Source: Bacillota bacterium
Lineage (GTDB): Bacteria; Bacillota; Clostridia; Saccharofermentanales; DTU023
Length of the DNA stretch: 24,878 nt
Direction of reading: 5' to 3'
Assembly (NCBI GenBank): GCA_023426575.1
Contig: JAFAAL010000017.1
Coordinates: 1 to 24,878, forward strand
Below the pieces are notes generated by a model that saw only the letters and a program-made list of their open reading frames with translations, had not been told where the DNA came from and searched no databases. Position 1 is the first letter of the stretch. The number at the start of each line of letters is the position of its first letter. A program made the position numbers and the translations under genes. This document shows, one piece after another, positions 17,094 to 24,851 of this stretch.

Positions 17094-17894
17094 CTACTTA
17101 CAGTACATTTTACCTAGGATATAATGACTCAGCCCCGCTGGCAATAATTTGGCGAGGAGGAGCGCCGCCCGATATTTCAGGCCGAAGCCCAGAAGCGGGC
17201 GAGGCCGACGTTTCCTTTCAGCGAGCTTGAGGATATAGCGCGCCATCTTCTCAGGGCTGTCTCCCGCCTCCTCATCACGGGCCATCTTCTCGATGGCTCG
17301 CGCCGGGATCACGCCGTAGAGATCCTGCTCTCGTTGGAGGCGCGGATAGTCGCGCACCCCCGTGAAACCAGTCGCCAGATCCCCGGGCATGATGGCCGTA
17401 AAACTGAGACCGGCTGGCCGCAGCTCATTGTTGAGAGCGAGGGCCAGCTGGTTGAGACAAGATTTCGTGGCTGAGTAAAAGGCCTGAAAGGGAAGGGAGA
17501 GGACGGCGGCCACCGATGAGATAAAAAAGCAGCGTCCCTCTCTCTCTCGCAAGAGGGGCAAAGCCAGCTGCACGAGCCGAACGGTCCCATAGACGTTGAC
17601 ATCGAACTGGCGCTCCATGGCCTCTTCCGCAGTGCATTCGACGGAGCCGGCGATGCCATAGCCCGCGCTGCAGATGAGGACATCCAGCCCATCGACTTCA
17701 GAAGCGAGCTGGGCAAAGGCTTGGCGAAGACTTCTCATATCTGTGACATCGGCCGTCAGATGGCGGATGCCCTCCTGATCGTGACCGCTGCGACTGATCT
17801 CATAGACGCGATAGCCAGCAGAAGCAAAGCTGCGGGCGCAGGCCAGGCCGATGCCCGAGGAGCCCCCGCTGATCAGAACGACTTTTTGAGCCAT
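17094..17894 (-). CDS. Short-chain dehydrogenase/reductase
   Basis: The product is 266 residues of the classical SDR type. The nucleotide-binding motif is GGSSGIG (10-16), the structural motif is CSAGYG (75-80, an NAG variant), N100 is in NVYG, and the catalytic Ser-Tyr-Lys set is near S127, Y140 and K144 (FYSATK). The C-terminus has a hydrophobic, basic tail (RAALLLAKLLPAGL) that could associate with the membrane, as in 3-ketosphinganine reductases. The ATG has GGAAGGGAGGG upstream. It lies 21 bases after the permease stop and 10 bases before the alpha-oxoamine synthase. Reduction of that enzyme's beta-keto product is the natural guess, but SDR substrate cannot be fixed by sequence. Confidence 0.85.
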   Translation of the reverse strand: MAQKVVLISGGSSGIGLACARSFASAGYRVYEISRSGHDQEGIRHLTADVTDMRSLRQAFAQLASEVDGLDVLICSAGYGIAGSVECTAEEAMERQFDVNVYGTVRLVQLALPLLREREGRCFFISSVAAVLSLPFQAFYSATKSCLNQLALALNNELRPAGLSFTAIMPGDLATGFTGVRDYPRLQREQDLYGVIPARAIEKMARDEEAGDSPEKMARYILKLAERKRRPRPLLGFGLKYRAALLLAKLLPAGLSHYILGKMYCK

Positions 17895-17915
17895 GAGACC
17901 CTCCCTTCCTCTGCC

Positions 17916-19523
17916 TTAAACTTGATCCTCGGGGATATTCTCTGCATCTTGCAGTTTCTCATTGAGAGAAGTCGAGATTTCCCGCTTCAATTGATGGTAG
18001 AGGTCATAGTTGATCTCGTCTTTGACCTTTTGTGAGAGGTCCTCATGGATTGTGCGATCGAGCTCCTCGTGAATCAATTCTCGAATCTGTTGCTTGAGGC
18101 TGGTTCTCAGGGCCCCGTCTTCCTCATTCAAGAGCTTGGCGCCAGCCAGGAGGGCCTCTTCTTCGCTGAGGTCGTAGTGGGGGGTATGGCCGTAATAGGT
18201 CGTATCGGTGCCGGAGAAGTTGACGCCCGTTGACTTGGGATCGTCGACGTTGAATTCATAGTCCTTACCAGGCAGCACCGCGTTTAAGAAGATGCCGACG
18301 AGGGCGGCAATGGCAATTCCTGAGAGCGTAATCGGCCCCAGGCTGATCCCAGATTTGAAGCCGAGGGCACAGACCAGGATGGCCGCGGCGACGATGAGAT
18401 TGCGCGACTTGGTGAAGTCGACATTGTTCTCGACGACGTTTCTGAGGCCGATCGCGGAGATCATGCCGTAGAGGATGAGGGAGACGCCGCCGATGATCGC
18501 CGTCGGCATCGTCCGAATCGCCTCGGAGAGAATGGGGAAGAAGGAGAGGGCGATGGCAAAAAAGGCGGCAATGCGAGTGACCTTGGCATCGTAGACCTTG
18601 GTCAGGACGAGGACGCCCGTATTTTCACCGTAGGTCGTATTGGCCGGCGCGCCAAAGGCGGCGGCAAAGATCGTGGCGAGACCGTCGCCTGCGAGGGTCC
18701 TGTGGAGACCTGGCTTGGCGATGTAGTTGACGCCAGTGGTCGCAGAGATCGCCGAGATGTCGCCGATGTGTTCCATGATGGTCGCAAGAGCGATCGGGGC
18801 GATTGTTAAGATGGCCCCGCGGTCAAAGGTCGCAAAGCTCTCCCGCTGTAGGGGGATCTCGAGCCAGCGCCCCGAGGCGATCAGGCTCTGGACTGAGCTG
18901 AAGTCAACTCTTGCGAGGAAGAGGGCGACGACATAGGAGACCAGGAGGCCCATGAGAATCGGGATGATCTTCAACATGCCGCGTGCCCAGATATTGCAGA
19001 CGATGATCGTCGTCAGGGCAATGAGGGCCAGCAGCCAATCCTGGCTCGCCGAGGCGATGGCCGTGGGGGCGAGGATCAGGCCGATGGAGATGATGATCGG
19101 GCCTGTGACGACCGGCGGGAAGAAGCGCATGACGCGACGGACGCCAAAGATCTTGATCAGGCCGGCGAGCACGAGGTAGACGAGACCTGCGACGATGATG
19201 CCGCCCCCTGCCTTGGCGAGGGCCGCTGGATCTGCTCGGCCATCCGCTCCCATCGGAGCGACCATGGCATAGCCGCCCAGGAAGGCAAAGGAAGAGCCGA
19301 GGAAGGCGGGAATCTTGCCACCCGTCACCAGGTGGAAGAGCAGTGTGCCGAGACCTGCAAAGAGCAGTGTCGTCGAGATCGACAAGCCTGTCAAGAGCGG
19401 CACGAGAATGGTTGCGCCGAACATGGCAAAGCAGTGTTGGAGTCCGAGGATCAGGCGGCGGCTGACGGGCAGCTGGCACAGATCGCGAATGGGCTCACCT
19501 AGCATCATTTCTTTTTCTTTCAT
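17916..19523 (-). CDS. NCS2-family nucleobase permease, uracil-permease-like, with cytoplasmic C-terminal extension
   Basis: The product is 535 residues, about 110 longer than UraA. The membrane domain (about 20-417) has the family motifs PAFLGSSFAFLGG, the glutamate E251 in IMEHIGDISAIS, NTTYGENTG with E300, and TAIIGGVSLILYGM. These match the substrate-binding Glu pair of E. coli UraA, so uracil is the most likely cargo, imported with protons. Residues 420-535 form a hydrophilic extension, partly strongly charged and helical (about 475-525, alternating basic and acidic, e.g. QQIRELIHEELDR). ATG 19523 is preferred over GTG 19529 because AGAGG lies 5 bases upstream of the ATG. It is followed 21 bases later by the SDR gene. 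Confidence 0.9.
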   Translation of the reverse strand: MKEKEMMLGEPIRDLCQLPVSRRLILGLQHCFAMFGATILVPLLTGLSISTTLLFAGLGTLLFHLVTGGKIPAFLGSSFAFLGGYAMVAPMGADGRADPAALAKAGGGIIVAGLVYLVLAGLIKIFGVRRVMRFFPPVVTGPIIISIGLILAPTAIASASQDWLLALIALTTIIVCNIWARGMLKIIPILMGLLVSYVVALFLARVDFSSVQSLIASGRWLEIPLQRESFATFDRGAILTIAPIALATIMEHIGDISAISATTGVNYIAKPGLHRTLAGDGLATIFAAAFGAPANTTYGENTGVLVLTKVYDAKVTRIAAFFAIALSFFPILSEAIRTMPTAIIGGVSLILYGMISAIGLRNVVENNVDFTKSRNLIVAAAILVCALGFKSGISLGPITLSGIAIAALVGIFLNAVLPGKDYEFNVDDPKSTGVNFSGTDTTYYGHTPHYDLSEEEALLAGAKLLNEEDGALRTSLKQQIRELIHEELDRTIHEDLSQKVKDEINYDLYHQLKREISTSLNEKLQDAENIPEDQV

Positions 19524-19541
19524 AGACACCTCTCATAATTA

Positions 19542-19569
19542 GCAAAAATAAAGGTCGATTGCTCGACCT
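19542..19569 (-). terminator. Rho-independent terminator after the lipoprotein gene (minus strand)
   Basis: On the minus strand AGGTCGA pairs perfectly with TCGACCT around GCAA, followed by TTTATTTTTG. It sits 8 bases after the lipoprotein stop and just before the permease ribosome site. Read-through or an undetected promoter is needed for the permease operon. Confidence 0.88.
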
Positions 19570-19577
19570 CTGATGGA

Positions 19578-20696
19578 TTATTCTTGATCCTTATCTTGGC
19601 CGTTCTCGGCCTCCCCGGCCAACTTGGCCTGAATGTCAATGACAATAGGGATCTCAGGATGGCCAGCGGTGGCCGTAGCTCTCGCCTTGAGATGGGGCAG
19701 GTCGACGTCGAAGTAATATTGGTCGTTCTGGCCCGTCGCCTGAACCATGTCATACTCATTATTATCAAAGTAGCCAGGAACCTGCAGGGAGTGACAGAAG
19801 GGGTTCCAGATGGCGACGAGATCGTTGTAGGGGTTGGCGTTATTCGGGCGGAAGACGTAAGTGACCTTGTAGAGCTGATCAAATTCGTTGAAGAAGTACT
19901 TGCGGACGCCCTCATAGAGATAGACCTTGGTATTGTACTCGAGCTTTTCCAACTTGTCGTAATTGGGGATCAGTCCCTCGACACCCATGACCTCGGCCCG
20001 GGTGGCACCGAAGCTGATGCCGAGCTCACCGACGTCAAAGGTCGCATTTAAGACGCGTTCCTTACTGGCCTCGGCCGCCCAGTCCACGGGAGGGATCAGG
20101 GCGAAGGCAGCGTTGACACCGGCCTCCTGGACCTTGGCGATAAAGTCGCGAGCCTGCACGGCGTAGGCATTGAGCTCAGTCAGGACATCGTTGTAGACGC
20201 CCGGTAGATTCGTTGCATTCTGCCGCTCAATCTGATAGATCATCTGGCGGCAGTGATTGGCCAGGCGGAAGTTCTGCTCATAGAAGTTCTTGAGATTTTC
20301 GGGAACTGTTGAGAGGGGAATTATCTCGATTTTAGAGCAGGCCTCGAGCAATTGATCGCGAGATTCAATGAACTTCTTATTCCGCTCGACGCTGATTCCC
20401 TTGTTGATGGCGTCTTCCTGATAGCTCGCAGTTCCCTCGCCGAAGGCGTTGAATTGCTTGATGAGATTGGCAAGGCGCTCCTCGCCGAAGCGGAGAAAGT
20501 CCTCCTCACGGCGGCTCAGTCCCTTTTCATTCTTCTGGGCATCGGCGGCATCTTCCTGCTGGATGATGTCGATGGCCTCCTCGGAGAGATTGTCAGAACT
20601 CTTATCCTTCTTAAAAAGTGAACAAGAGGAGAGAGTGAGATTGACACTGAGGATCAGGGCGAGCAAGAGCAATATTTTCGGAAATTTTTTCTGCAT
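19578..20696 (-). CDS. Putative lipoprotein of unknown function
   Basis: The product is 372 residues and I do not recognise the family. It has a lipoprotein signal peptide: basic MQKKFPK, hydrophobic core to residue 21 and lipobox LSSC with the lipidated Cys at C25. A charged linker (29-60) and a helical region (about 61-190, with paired Glu, Arg and Asn residues) follow. The C-terminal half has ELGISFGATRAEVMGVEG (about 220-240) and an aromatic, strand-rich stretch containing YEGVRKYFFNEFDQLYKV. The fragment GATRAEVMG recalls the small turn-helix seen in BamE-like or PepSY-type modules, but this is weak. It should be anchored on the outer face of the membrane. AGGAGGA lies 5-6 bases before the ATG, with its own promoter and terminator, so it is largely monocistronic. 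Confidence 0.82.
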   Translation of the reverse strand: MQKKFPKILLLLALILSVNLTLSSCSLFKKDKSSDNLSEEAIDIIQQEDAADAQKNEKGLSRREEDFLRFGEERLANLIKQFNAFGEGTASYQEDAINKGISVERNKKFIESRDQLLEACSKIEIIPLSTVPENLKNFYEQNFRLANHCRQMIYQIERQNATNLPGVYNDVLTELNAYAVQARDFIAKVQEAGVNAAFALIPPVDWAAEASKERVLNATFDVGELGISFGATRAEVMGVEGLIPNYDKLEKLEYNTKVYLYEGVRKYFFNEFDQLYKVTYVFRPNNANPYNDLVAIWNPFCHSLQVPGYFDNNEYDMVQATGQNDQYYFDVDLPHLKARATATAGHPEIPIVIDIQAKLAGEAENGQDKDQE

Positions 20697-20740
20697 TATT
20701 TCCTCCTATGAAATGGCAGCCGTAAAGACTCTAAAGACAT

Positions 20741-20768
20741 ATTATAGCGATTCGAAATCATTTGTCGA
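20741..20768 (-). promoter_or_regulatory. Promoter of the lipoprotein gene
   Basis: On the minus strand TCGACA (20768-20763), a 16-base spacer and a perfect TATAAT (20746-20741), about 45 bases upstream of the lipoprotein ATG. Confidence 0.65.
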
Positions 20769-20821
20769 CAACCCAGGGAGCGTTTAAACTTACTTTAAGA
20801 TAACAAAACGAGGAGGAAAGT

Positions 20822-21892
20822 ATGGCATATGAGACGTCCATGGGCCTGAGCGCTCTCGAACTAACTGAGCACCAAGCCAAGGAGAGCAGCGAGAAAATCA
20901 AGAGCCCACTGCCACTCTCTGCCGAGCTGACGCTGCCCAATCGCCTCGCTCTGGCCCCGCTCGCAGGAACCACGAACCTCGCATTCCGTCGCCTCGCGCA
21001 ACACTACGGCGCTGGCCTGGTCGTCACCGAGCTGATCTCCGCTCGTGGCCTCCTCTATCCTGGGGGATTCCATCGGGCAAAAGCCTACCTCGCTATGGAC
21101 AGCACGGAGTGCCTCGCCATCCAAATCTTCGGCTCTCAAGCCTCCGACTTCCGTCAGGCCATCCCCATGCTCCTAGAGCACTCTCTCTATGGCCAAGCGG
21201 CCATGATTGACTTAAATCTTGGCTGCCCTGTACCCAAGGTCGTCAATGGCGGGGCGGGGGCGGGGCTCTTGCGACATCCGGACGAGGCTCTTGAGATCAT
21301 GGGGACTGCTGTAGAAGCGGCCAGACCCTACCACAAGCCCGTCTCTGTGAAGGTGCGGACAGCATGGAGCGCCAGCGATTTTCCTCTCGAGGCCATCTTG
21401 CCGAAGATCCGAGAGACAGGAATCTCTCTTCTCACAATTCACGGACGCCATCGCGAGCAGTTCTATGCGGGAGAGGCCGACTGGGGCAGAATTCTCCGTC
21501 AGGCCGACATGCTGAGAGGCGGAGAGCAGGAGACGCCCAGAGTCTATGGCAACGGCGACATTGCCACGCGCCAAGATGCCTTGAGAGCCATTGCCTCGCC
21601 TGCAATCGATGGCCTGATGATCGGACGTGCGGCGATGGGAGCGCCCTGGATCTTTGCGGAGCTTCTAGGGGAGGCCCCACCCGATGCAAAAGAAAAAAAA
21701 GAGGTGATCCGGATGCATTTTGGGGCTTTGGCCGAACTATTGGGCGAAGCGACAGCGGCCCGAGAATTTCGGAGCAATCTGATCGCCTATATCAAGGGCT
21801 TCCCCCGCGCTCGCGACTTGAGACGCGAGGCCTCCGCTGTGAGTGGCAGGGATGAGCTTGAACGCTTTTTGGCGAAATTGCCGAACTTTTGA
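20822..21892 (+). CDS. tRNA-dihydrouridine synthase
   Basis: The product is 356 residues. An FMN TIM barrel starts at NRLALAPLAGTTNLAFRRL (40-58). The catalytic cysteine is C135 in NLGCPVPK, followed by NGGAGAGLL. The tRNA/FMN-contacting K177 lies in SVKVRTAW, H207 in TIHGRH, then YAGEADWGRI, the phosphate-binding VYGNGDI (241-247) and IGRAAMGAPWIF. The enzyme reduces specific uridines of tRNA to dihydrouridine using NADPH. The motifs resemble DusB-like bacterial enzymes. About 38 residues precede the barrel, longer than usual and hydrophilic. The start is supported by GAGGAGG about 6 bases upstream, though a later start is not excluded. It is divergent from the lipoprotein gene. Confidence 0.93.
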   Translation: MAYETSMGLSALELTEHQAKESSEKIKSPLPLSAELTLPNRLALAPLAGTTNLAFRRLAQHYGAGLVVTELISARGLLYPGGFHRAKAYLAMDSTECLAIQIFGSQASDFRQAIPMLLEHSLYGQAAMIDLNLGCPVPKVVNGGAGAGLLRHPDEALEIMGTAVEAARPYHKPVSVKVRTAWSASDFPLEAILPKIRETGISLLTIHGRHREQFYAGEADWGRILRQADMLRGGEQETPRVYGNGDIATRQDALRAIASPAIDGLMIGRAAMGAPWIFAELLGEAPPDAKEKKEVIRMHFGALAELLGEATAAREFRSNLIAYIKGFPRARDLRREASAVSGRDELERFLAKLPNF

Positions 21893-21896
21893 GCCC

Positions 21897-21925
21897 TTGC
21901 CCCTCGTTAAACTGATAGATATAAT
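21897..21925 (+). promoter_or_regulatory. Promoter of the EF-G paralogue gene
   Basis: TTGCCC (21897-21902), a 17-base spacer and a perfect TATAAT (21920-21925). It begins 5 bases after the dihydrouridine synthase stop. Predicted start near 21932 gives a leader of ~30 bases. Confidence 0.78.
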
Positions 21926-21961
21926 AAGAAGTACGCAAAATAAGCAGAGAGGGGACCAGTG

Positions 21962-24043
21962 ATGAAAATCTATCCCGCAACACAAATTCGCAATATCGCA
22001 TTTATGGGTCACAGTGGTTCGGGCAAGACTTCGGTGATCGAGGCCATGCTCCTGAACGGCAAGGTGATCAGCCGTATGGGCAAGACGCAGGACGGCAATA
22101 CCGTCACGGACTTCGACCAAGAGGAACAGCGCCGTGGTAACTCAATTGGAGTGAGCTATGCCGCCCTCGAATGGCAGAATACGAAATTTAATTTGATCGA
22201 TGTCCCTGGCGATTTTGACTTCTTGGCCGAGCAGCGACTCGGTATGCAGGTGGCCGACAGCGTCATCCTCGTCGGCTCTGCCAAGGACGGCCTCTCCGTC
22301 GGATCTGAGAAGACGCTGCGCATGGTTGAGAAGGCGCAGAAGCCTTGTGCTCTCCTCCTGAACCGCGCCGATGAGCCGAATGCTGATTTCCAGAAGGCAG
22401 TTGCAGAGTTCCGTGAGGCTTACGGGAATAAGCTCGTTCCCCTGATGATTCCCATTAAAGATGGTGATCAATACTTAGGTTATGTCGACGTCCGCTCTGG
22501 TGAGGGCTATCACTACGAGAACAACGGGCAGGTGAAGAAGGTCGATGTACCCGCCGAGCTCCAGGCGCTCAGCGAGGAGTACCACGCGGAGCTGCAAGAG
22601 CAGATTGCCGGCGCTGACGAAGAACTGATGATGAAGTACTTTGATGGCGAGAGCTTTACCCCGCAAGAAGAGGAGCGCGGCCTCGCTATGGCGATGAGTC
22701 AGGGTACCCTGATTCCAATTTTCAGCGCCTCTGCCATCAATAATCTCGGCATTGCGCAGCTCCTCGACTTCTGCGTCAAATTCTTCCCCAAGGCGTCGGA
22801 AGCGGCGCCCATCCAGGCGAAAAATGAGAAGGGTGAAGAGCTCGAGCTCGCCCTCGATGCGAATGGACCTCTCGCGGCCTTTGTCTTCAAGACGATCGTC
22901 GACCCCTTTGTCGGGCGTATCTCCCTCTTCAAGGTCTACAGCGGCAAGCTCAATGCCTCCAACAACGTCTACAACACGACGAAGCAGACAGAAGAGCGCA
23001 TTGCGGGCCTCTTTGCCTTACAGGGCAAGAAACAGCTCGAGGTCGACGAGGTCGTCGCAGGCGACATCGGCGCCATCACCAAGCTGAACGAGACCCAGAC
23101 CAACGAGACTCTGAGCCTGAAAGATAAGCCATTGATCATCCCACCCGTCGAGATGCCCATCCCCTGCCTCAGCATGGCGATCGAGCCTGAAAAGCGCGGG
23201 GAAGAGGACAAGATCATGCAGGGCATGCAGCGTCTGACAGACGAGGATCCCTCTTTTACGATCAAGAGCGATCGTGAGACGGGTCAGCTCCTCCTCTCGG
23301 GTCAGGGCGAGGTCCAACTCGAGGTCCTAAGATCCAAGCTCAAGGGCAAATACAACGTCGACTCAGTGCTCAAAGAGGCCAAGGTCCCCTATCGTGAGAC
23401 CATCCGGAAGAAGGTCAAGGTCCAGGGCCGTCATAAGAAGCAGTCGGGCGGTCACGGTCAGTATGGTGATGTCTGGATTGAATTCGAGCCGACCGATTCC
23501 GAAGAACTCGTCTTCGAAGAGAGCATCTTCGGTGGAGCCGTGCCCAAGAACTACTTCCCCGCTGTCGAGAAGGGCCTGCAGGAGGCCGTCGTCGAGGGTG
23601 TCCTCGCCGGTTATCCCGTCGTCAATCTCAAGGCGACCCTAGTCGATGGCTCCTATCACGATGTCGACTCCAACGAGATGAGCTTTAAACTCGCCGCAAG
23701 ACTGGCTTACAAGAACGGTCTGCCCCAGGCGGATCCCGTCCTGCTCGAGCCGATTGCCGCCGTCAAGGTCCACATCCCCGACGACTATCTCGGCGATATC
23801 ATGGGAGATATGAGTAAGCGTCGCGGCCGTATCCTCGGCATGGGCGCCGACGTCGACCGCGGCTTCCAGATCGTCGAGGCCGAGGCTCCGATGAGCGAGC
23901 TGACTAAGTACGCGACCGACTTGAAGTCGATGACTCAGGGGCGCGGCTGGTTCAGCGTGGAATTTGCCCGCTACGAGCAGGCGCCACAGGAAATTGCCCA
24001 AAAGGTCATTGCTAAGGCCCAGCAAGAGCGCGAAGAAAACTAA
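21962..24043 (+). CDS. EF-G-like translation factor with altered GTPase motifs
   Basis: The product is 693 residues with all five EF-G domains. The G domain is divergent: the P-loop GHSGSGKTS (16-24) is intact, switch I reads RRGNSIG instead of ERGITIT, the switch II motif is DVPGD (80-84) with Asp in place of the catalytic His, and NKxD is NRAD (134-137). Domains II-V are more conventional: FVFKTIVDPFVGRISLF, KKQSGGHGQYGDVWIEFEP at the start of domain IV and DDYLGDIMGDMSKRRGRI in domain V. Paralogues of this kind (EF-G2/EF-G-like) occur in many bacteria; some are reported to act with little or no GTP hydrolysis. ATG 21962 is preferred to GTG 21959 because GAGGGG lies 7 bases before it. It has its own promoter and terminator. 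Confidence 0.92.
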   Translation: MKIYPATQIRNIAFMGHSGSGKTSVIEAMLLNGKVISRMGKTQDGNTVTDFDQEEQRRGNSIGVSYAALEWQNTKFNLIDVPGDFDFLAEQRLGMQVADSVILVGSAKDGLSVGSEKTLRMVEKAQKPCALLLNRADEPNADFQKAVAEFREAYGNKLVPLMIPIKDGDQYLGYVDVRSGEGYHYENNGQVKKVDVPAELQALSEEYHAELQEQIAGADEELMMKYFDGESFTPQEEERGLAMAMSQGTLIPIFSASAINNLGIAQLLDFCVKFFPKASEAAPIQAKNEKGEELELALDANGPLAAFVFKTIVDPFVGRISLFKVYSGKLNASNNVYNTTKQTEERIAGLFALQGKKQLEVDEVVAGDIGAITKLNETQTNETLSLKDKPLIIPPVEMPIPCLSMAIEPEKRGEEDKIMQGMQRLTDEDPSFTIKSDRETGQLLLSGQGEVQLEVLRSKLKGKYNVDSVLKEAKVPYRETIRKKVKVQGRHKKQSGGHGQYGDVWIEFEPTDSEELVFEESIFGGAVPKNYFPAVEKGLQEAVVEGVLAGYPVVNLKATLVDGSYHDVDSNEMSFKLAARLAYKNGLPQADPVLLEPIAAVKVHIPDDYLGDIMGDMSKRRGRILGMGADVDRGFQIVEAEAPMSELTKYATDLKSMTQGRGWFSVEFARYEQAPQEIAQKVIAKAQQEREEN

Positions 24044-24063
24044 TTATTCTATAGTGTATGATG

Positions 24064-24102
24064 AGACTTCGGGCTGCTCGTTGAGTAGCCCGAAGTCTTT
24101 TT
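24064..24102 (+). terminator. Rho-independent terminator after the EF-G paralogue
   Basis: A 12-pair perfect stem, AGACTTCGGGCT with AGCCCGAAGTCT, an 11-base loop and a T run ending at 24102. The ribosome site of the HAD gene follows immediately. Confidence 0.93.
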
Positions 24103-24113
24103 GAGGTATTGTC

Positions 24114-24770
24114 ATGAGCAAATTAGAAGCGATCTGTTTTGACTTTGACGGGACATTGATCGACACCATCCCCCTGATCGTCGAGTCCTATCAATATGTT
24201 TATCAGCGACTGGGCGGGTATGAGCCGAGCCCCGAGGAGATTATCTCAGGGATAGGCTTACCCCTCGAGACGATTTTCCTGAGAAATTATCCAGAAGAGA
24301 GGATCCCAGAGATCCTTGACCTCTATCTGAGCTATAACCGGCCCCGCCTCGTCAGCGGTGTCGCTATTTTTCTCGGCATCGTCCCGATGCTCCAAGAATT
24401 GAAGGCGCTCGGCTATCCCCTCGGGATCATCACGGCCAAGCGGGGTTCAGACCTCACGCCGACGCTAGAAGGATTCCAACTCACCCCCTATTTTGATGTC
24501 ATCATCAGTAAATTCGACACCGAGAAACACAAGCCGGACCCTGCCCCTCTCCATCTGGCTGCGGAGCATCTGGGCCTCCAGAGAGCAGAGGCCATGCTTT
24601 ATATTGGAGATGCCGTCTATGATATTCAGGCGGCTCAGAACGGCGGCTATCGCTCCGGAGCTGTCGCCTGGTCGCAGACGCCGCGGGCCATTCTAGAGGC
24701 GGAGAATCCGGATATCTTCTTCGAGGACTGGCAAGACATCGTGGCCTATGCGACGCGCGAGCGTGGCTAG
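24114..24770 (+). CDS. HAD-superfamily hydrolase, PpaX/phosphoglycolate phosphatase-like
   Basis: The product is 218 residues, a typical length. HAD motif I is DFDGTL with nucleophile D10 and acid D12, motif II is T107 in IITAKR, motif III is K140 in KHKPDP and motif IV is IGDAVYD with D166 and D170. A helical cap lies at about 15-85 (GIGLPLETIF recalls the PpaX and Gph cap). Such enzymes hydrolyse small phosphate esters or pyrophosphate in the cytoplasm; the exact substrate is not readable. ATG 24114 has GAGG 7 bases upstream, directly after the terminator of the EF-G paralogue, so expression depends on read-through or a weak promoter. A TATGAT at 24057 lacks a -35. Confidence 0.9.
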   Translation: MSKLEAICFDFDGTLIDTIPLIVESYQYVYQRLGGYEPSPEEIISGIGLPLETIFLRNYPEERIPEILDLYLSYNRPRLVSGVAIFLGIVPMLQELKALGYPLGIITAKRGSDLTPTLEGFQLTPYFDVIISKFDTEKHKPDPAPLHLAAEHLGLQRAEAMLYIGDAVYDIQAAQNGGYRSGAVAWSQTPRAILEAENPDIFFEDWQDIVAYATRERG

Positions 24771-24851
24771 AAACTTATCTCTAATCAGTGTAAAATGTGC
24801 GATAGCGTATTTTCAAAATCTTTCGTCCCATACGAAAAGAAAAGGTGAACC

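Noticed and set aside
20783..20790. GTTTAAAC-like palindrome upstream of the dihydrouridine synthase
   Set aside because: An isolated eight-base AT-rich palindrome is expected by chance, and it does not align with promoter spacing.
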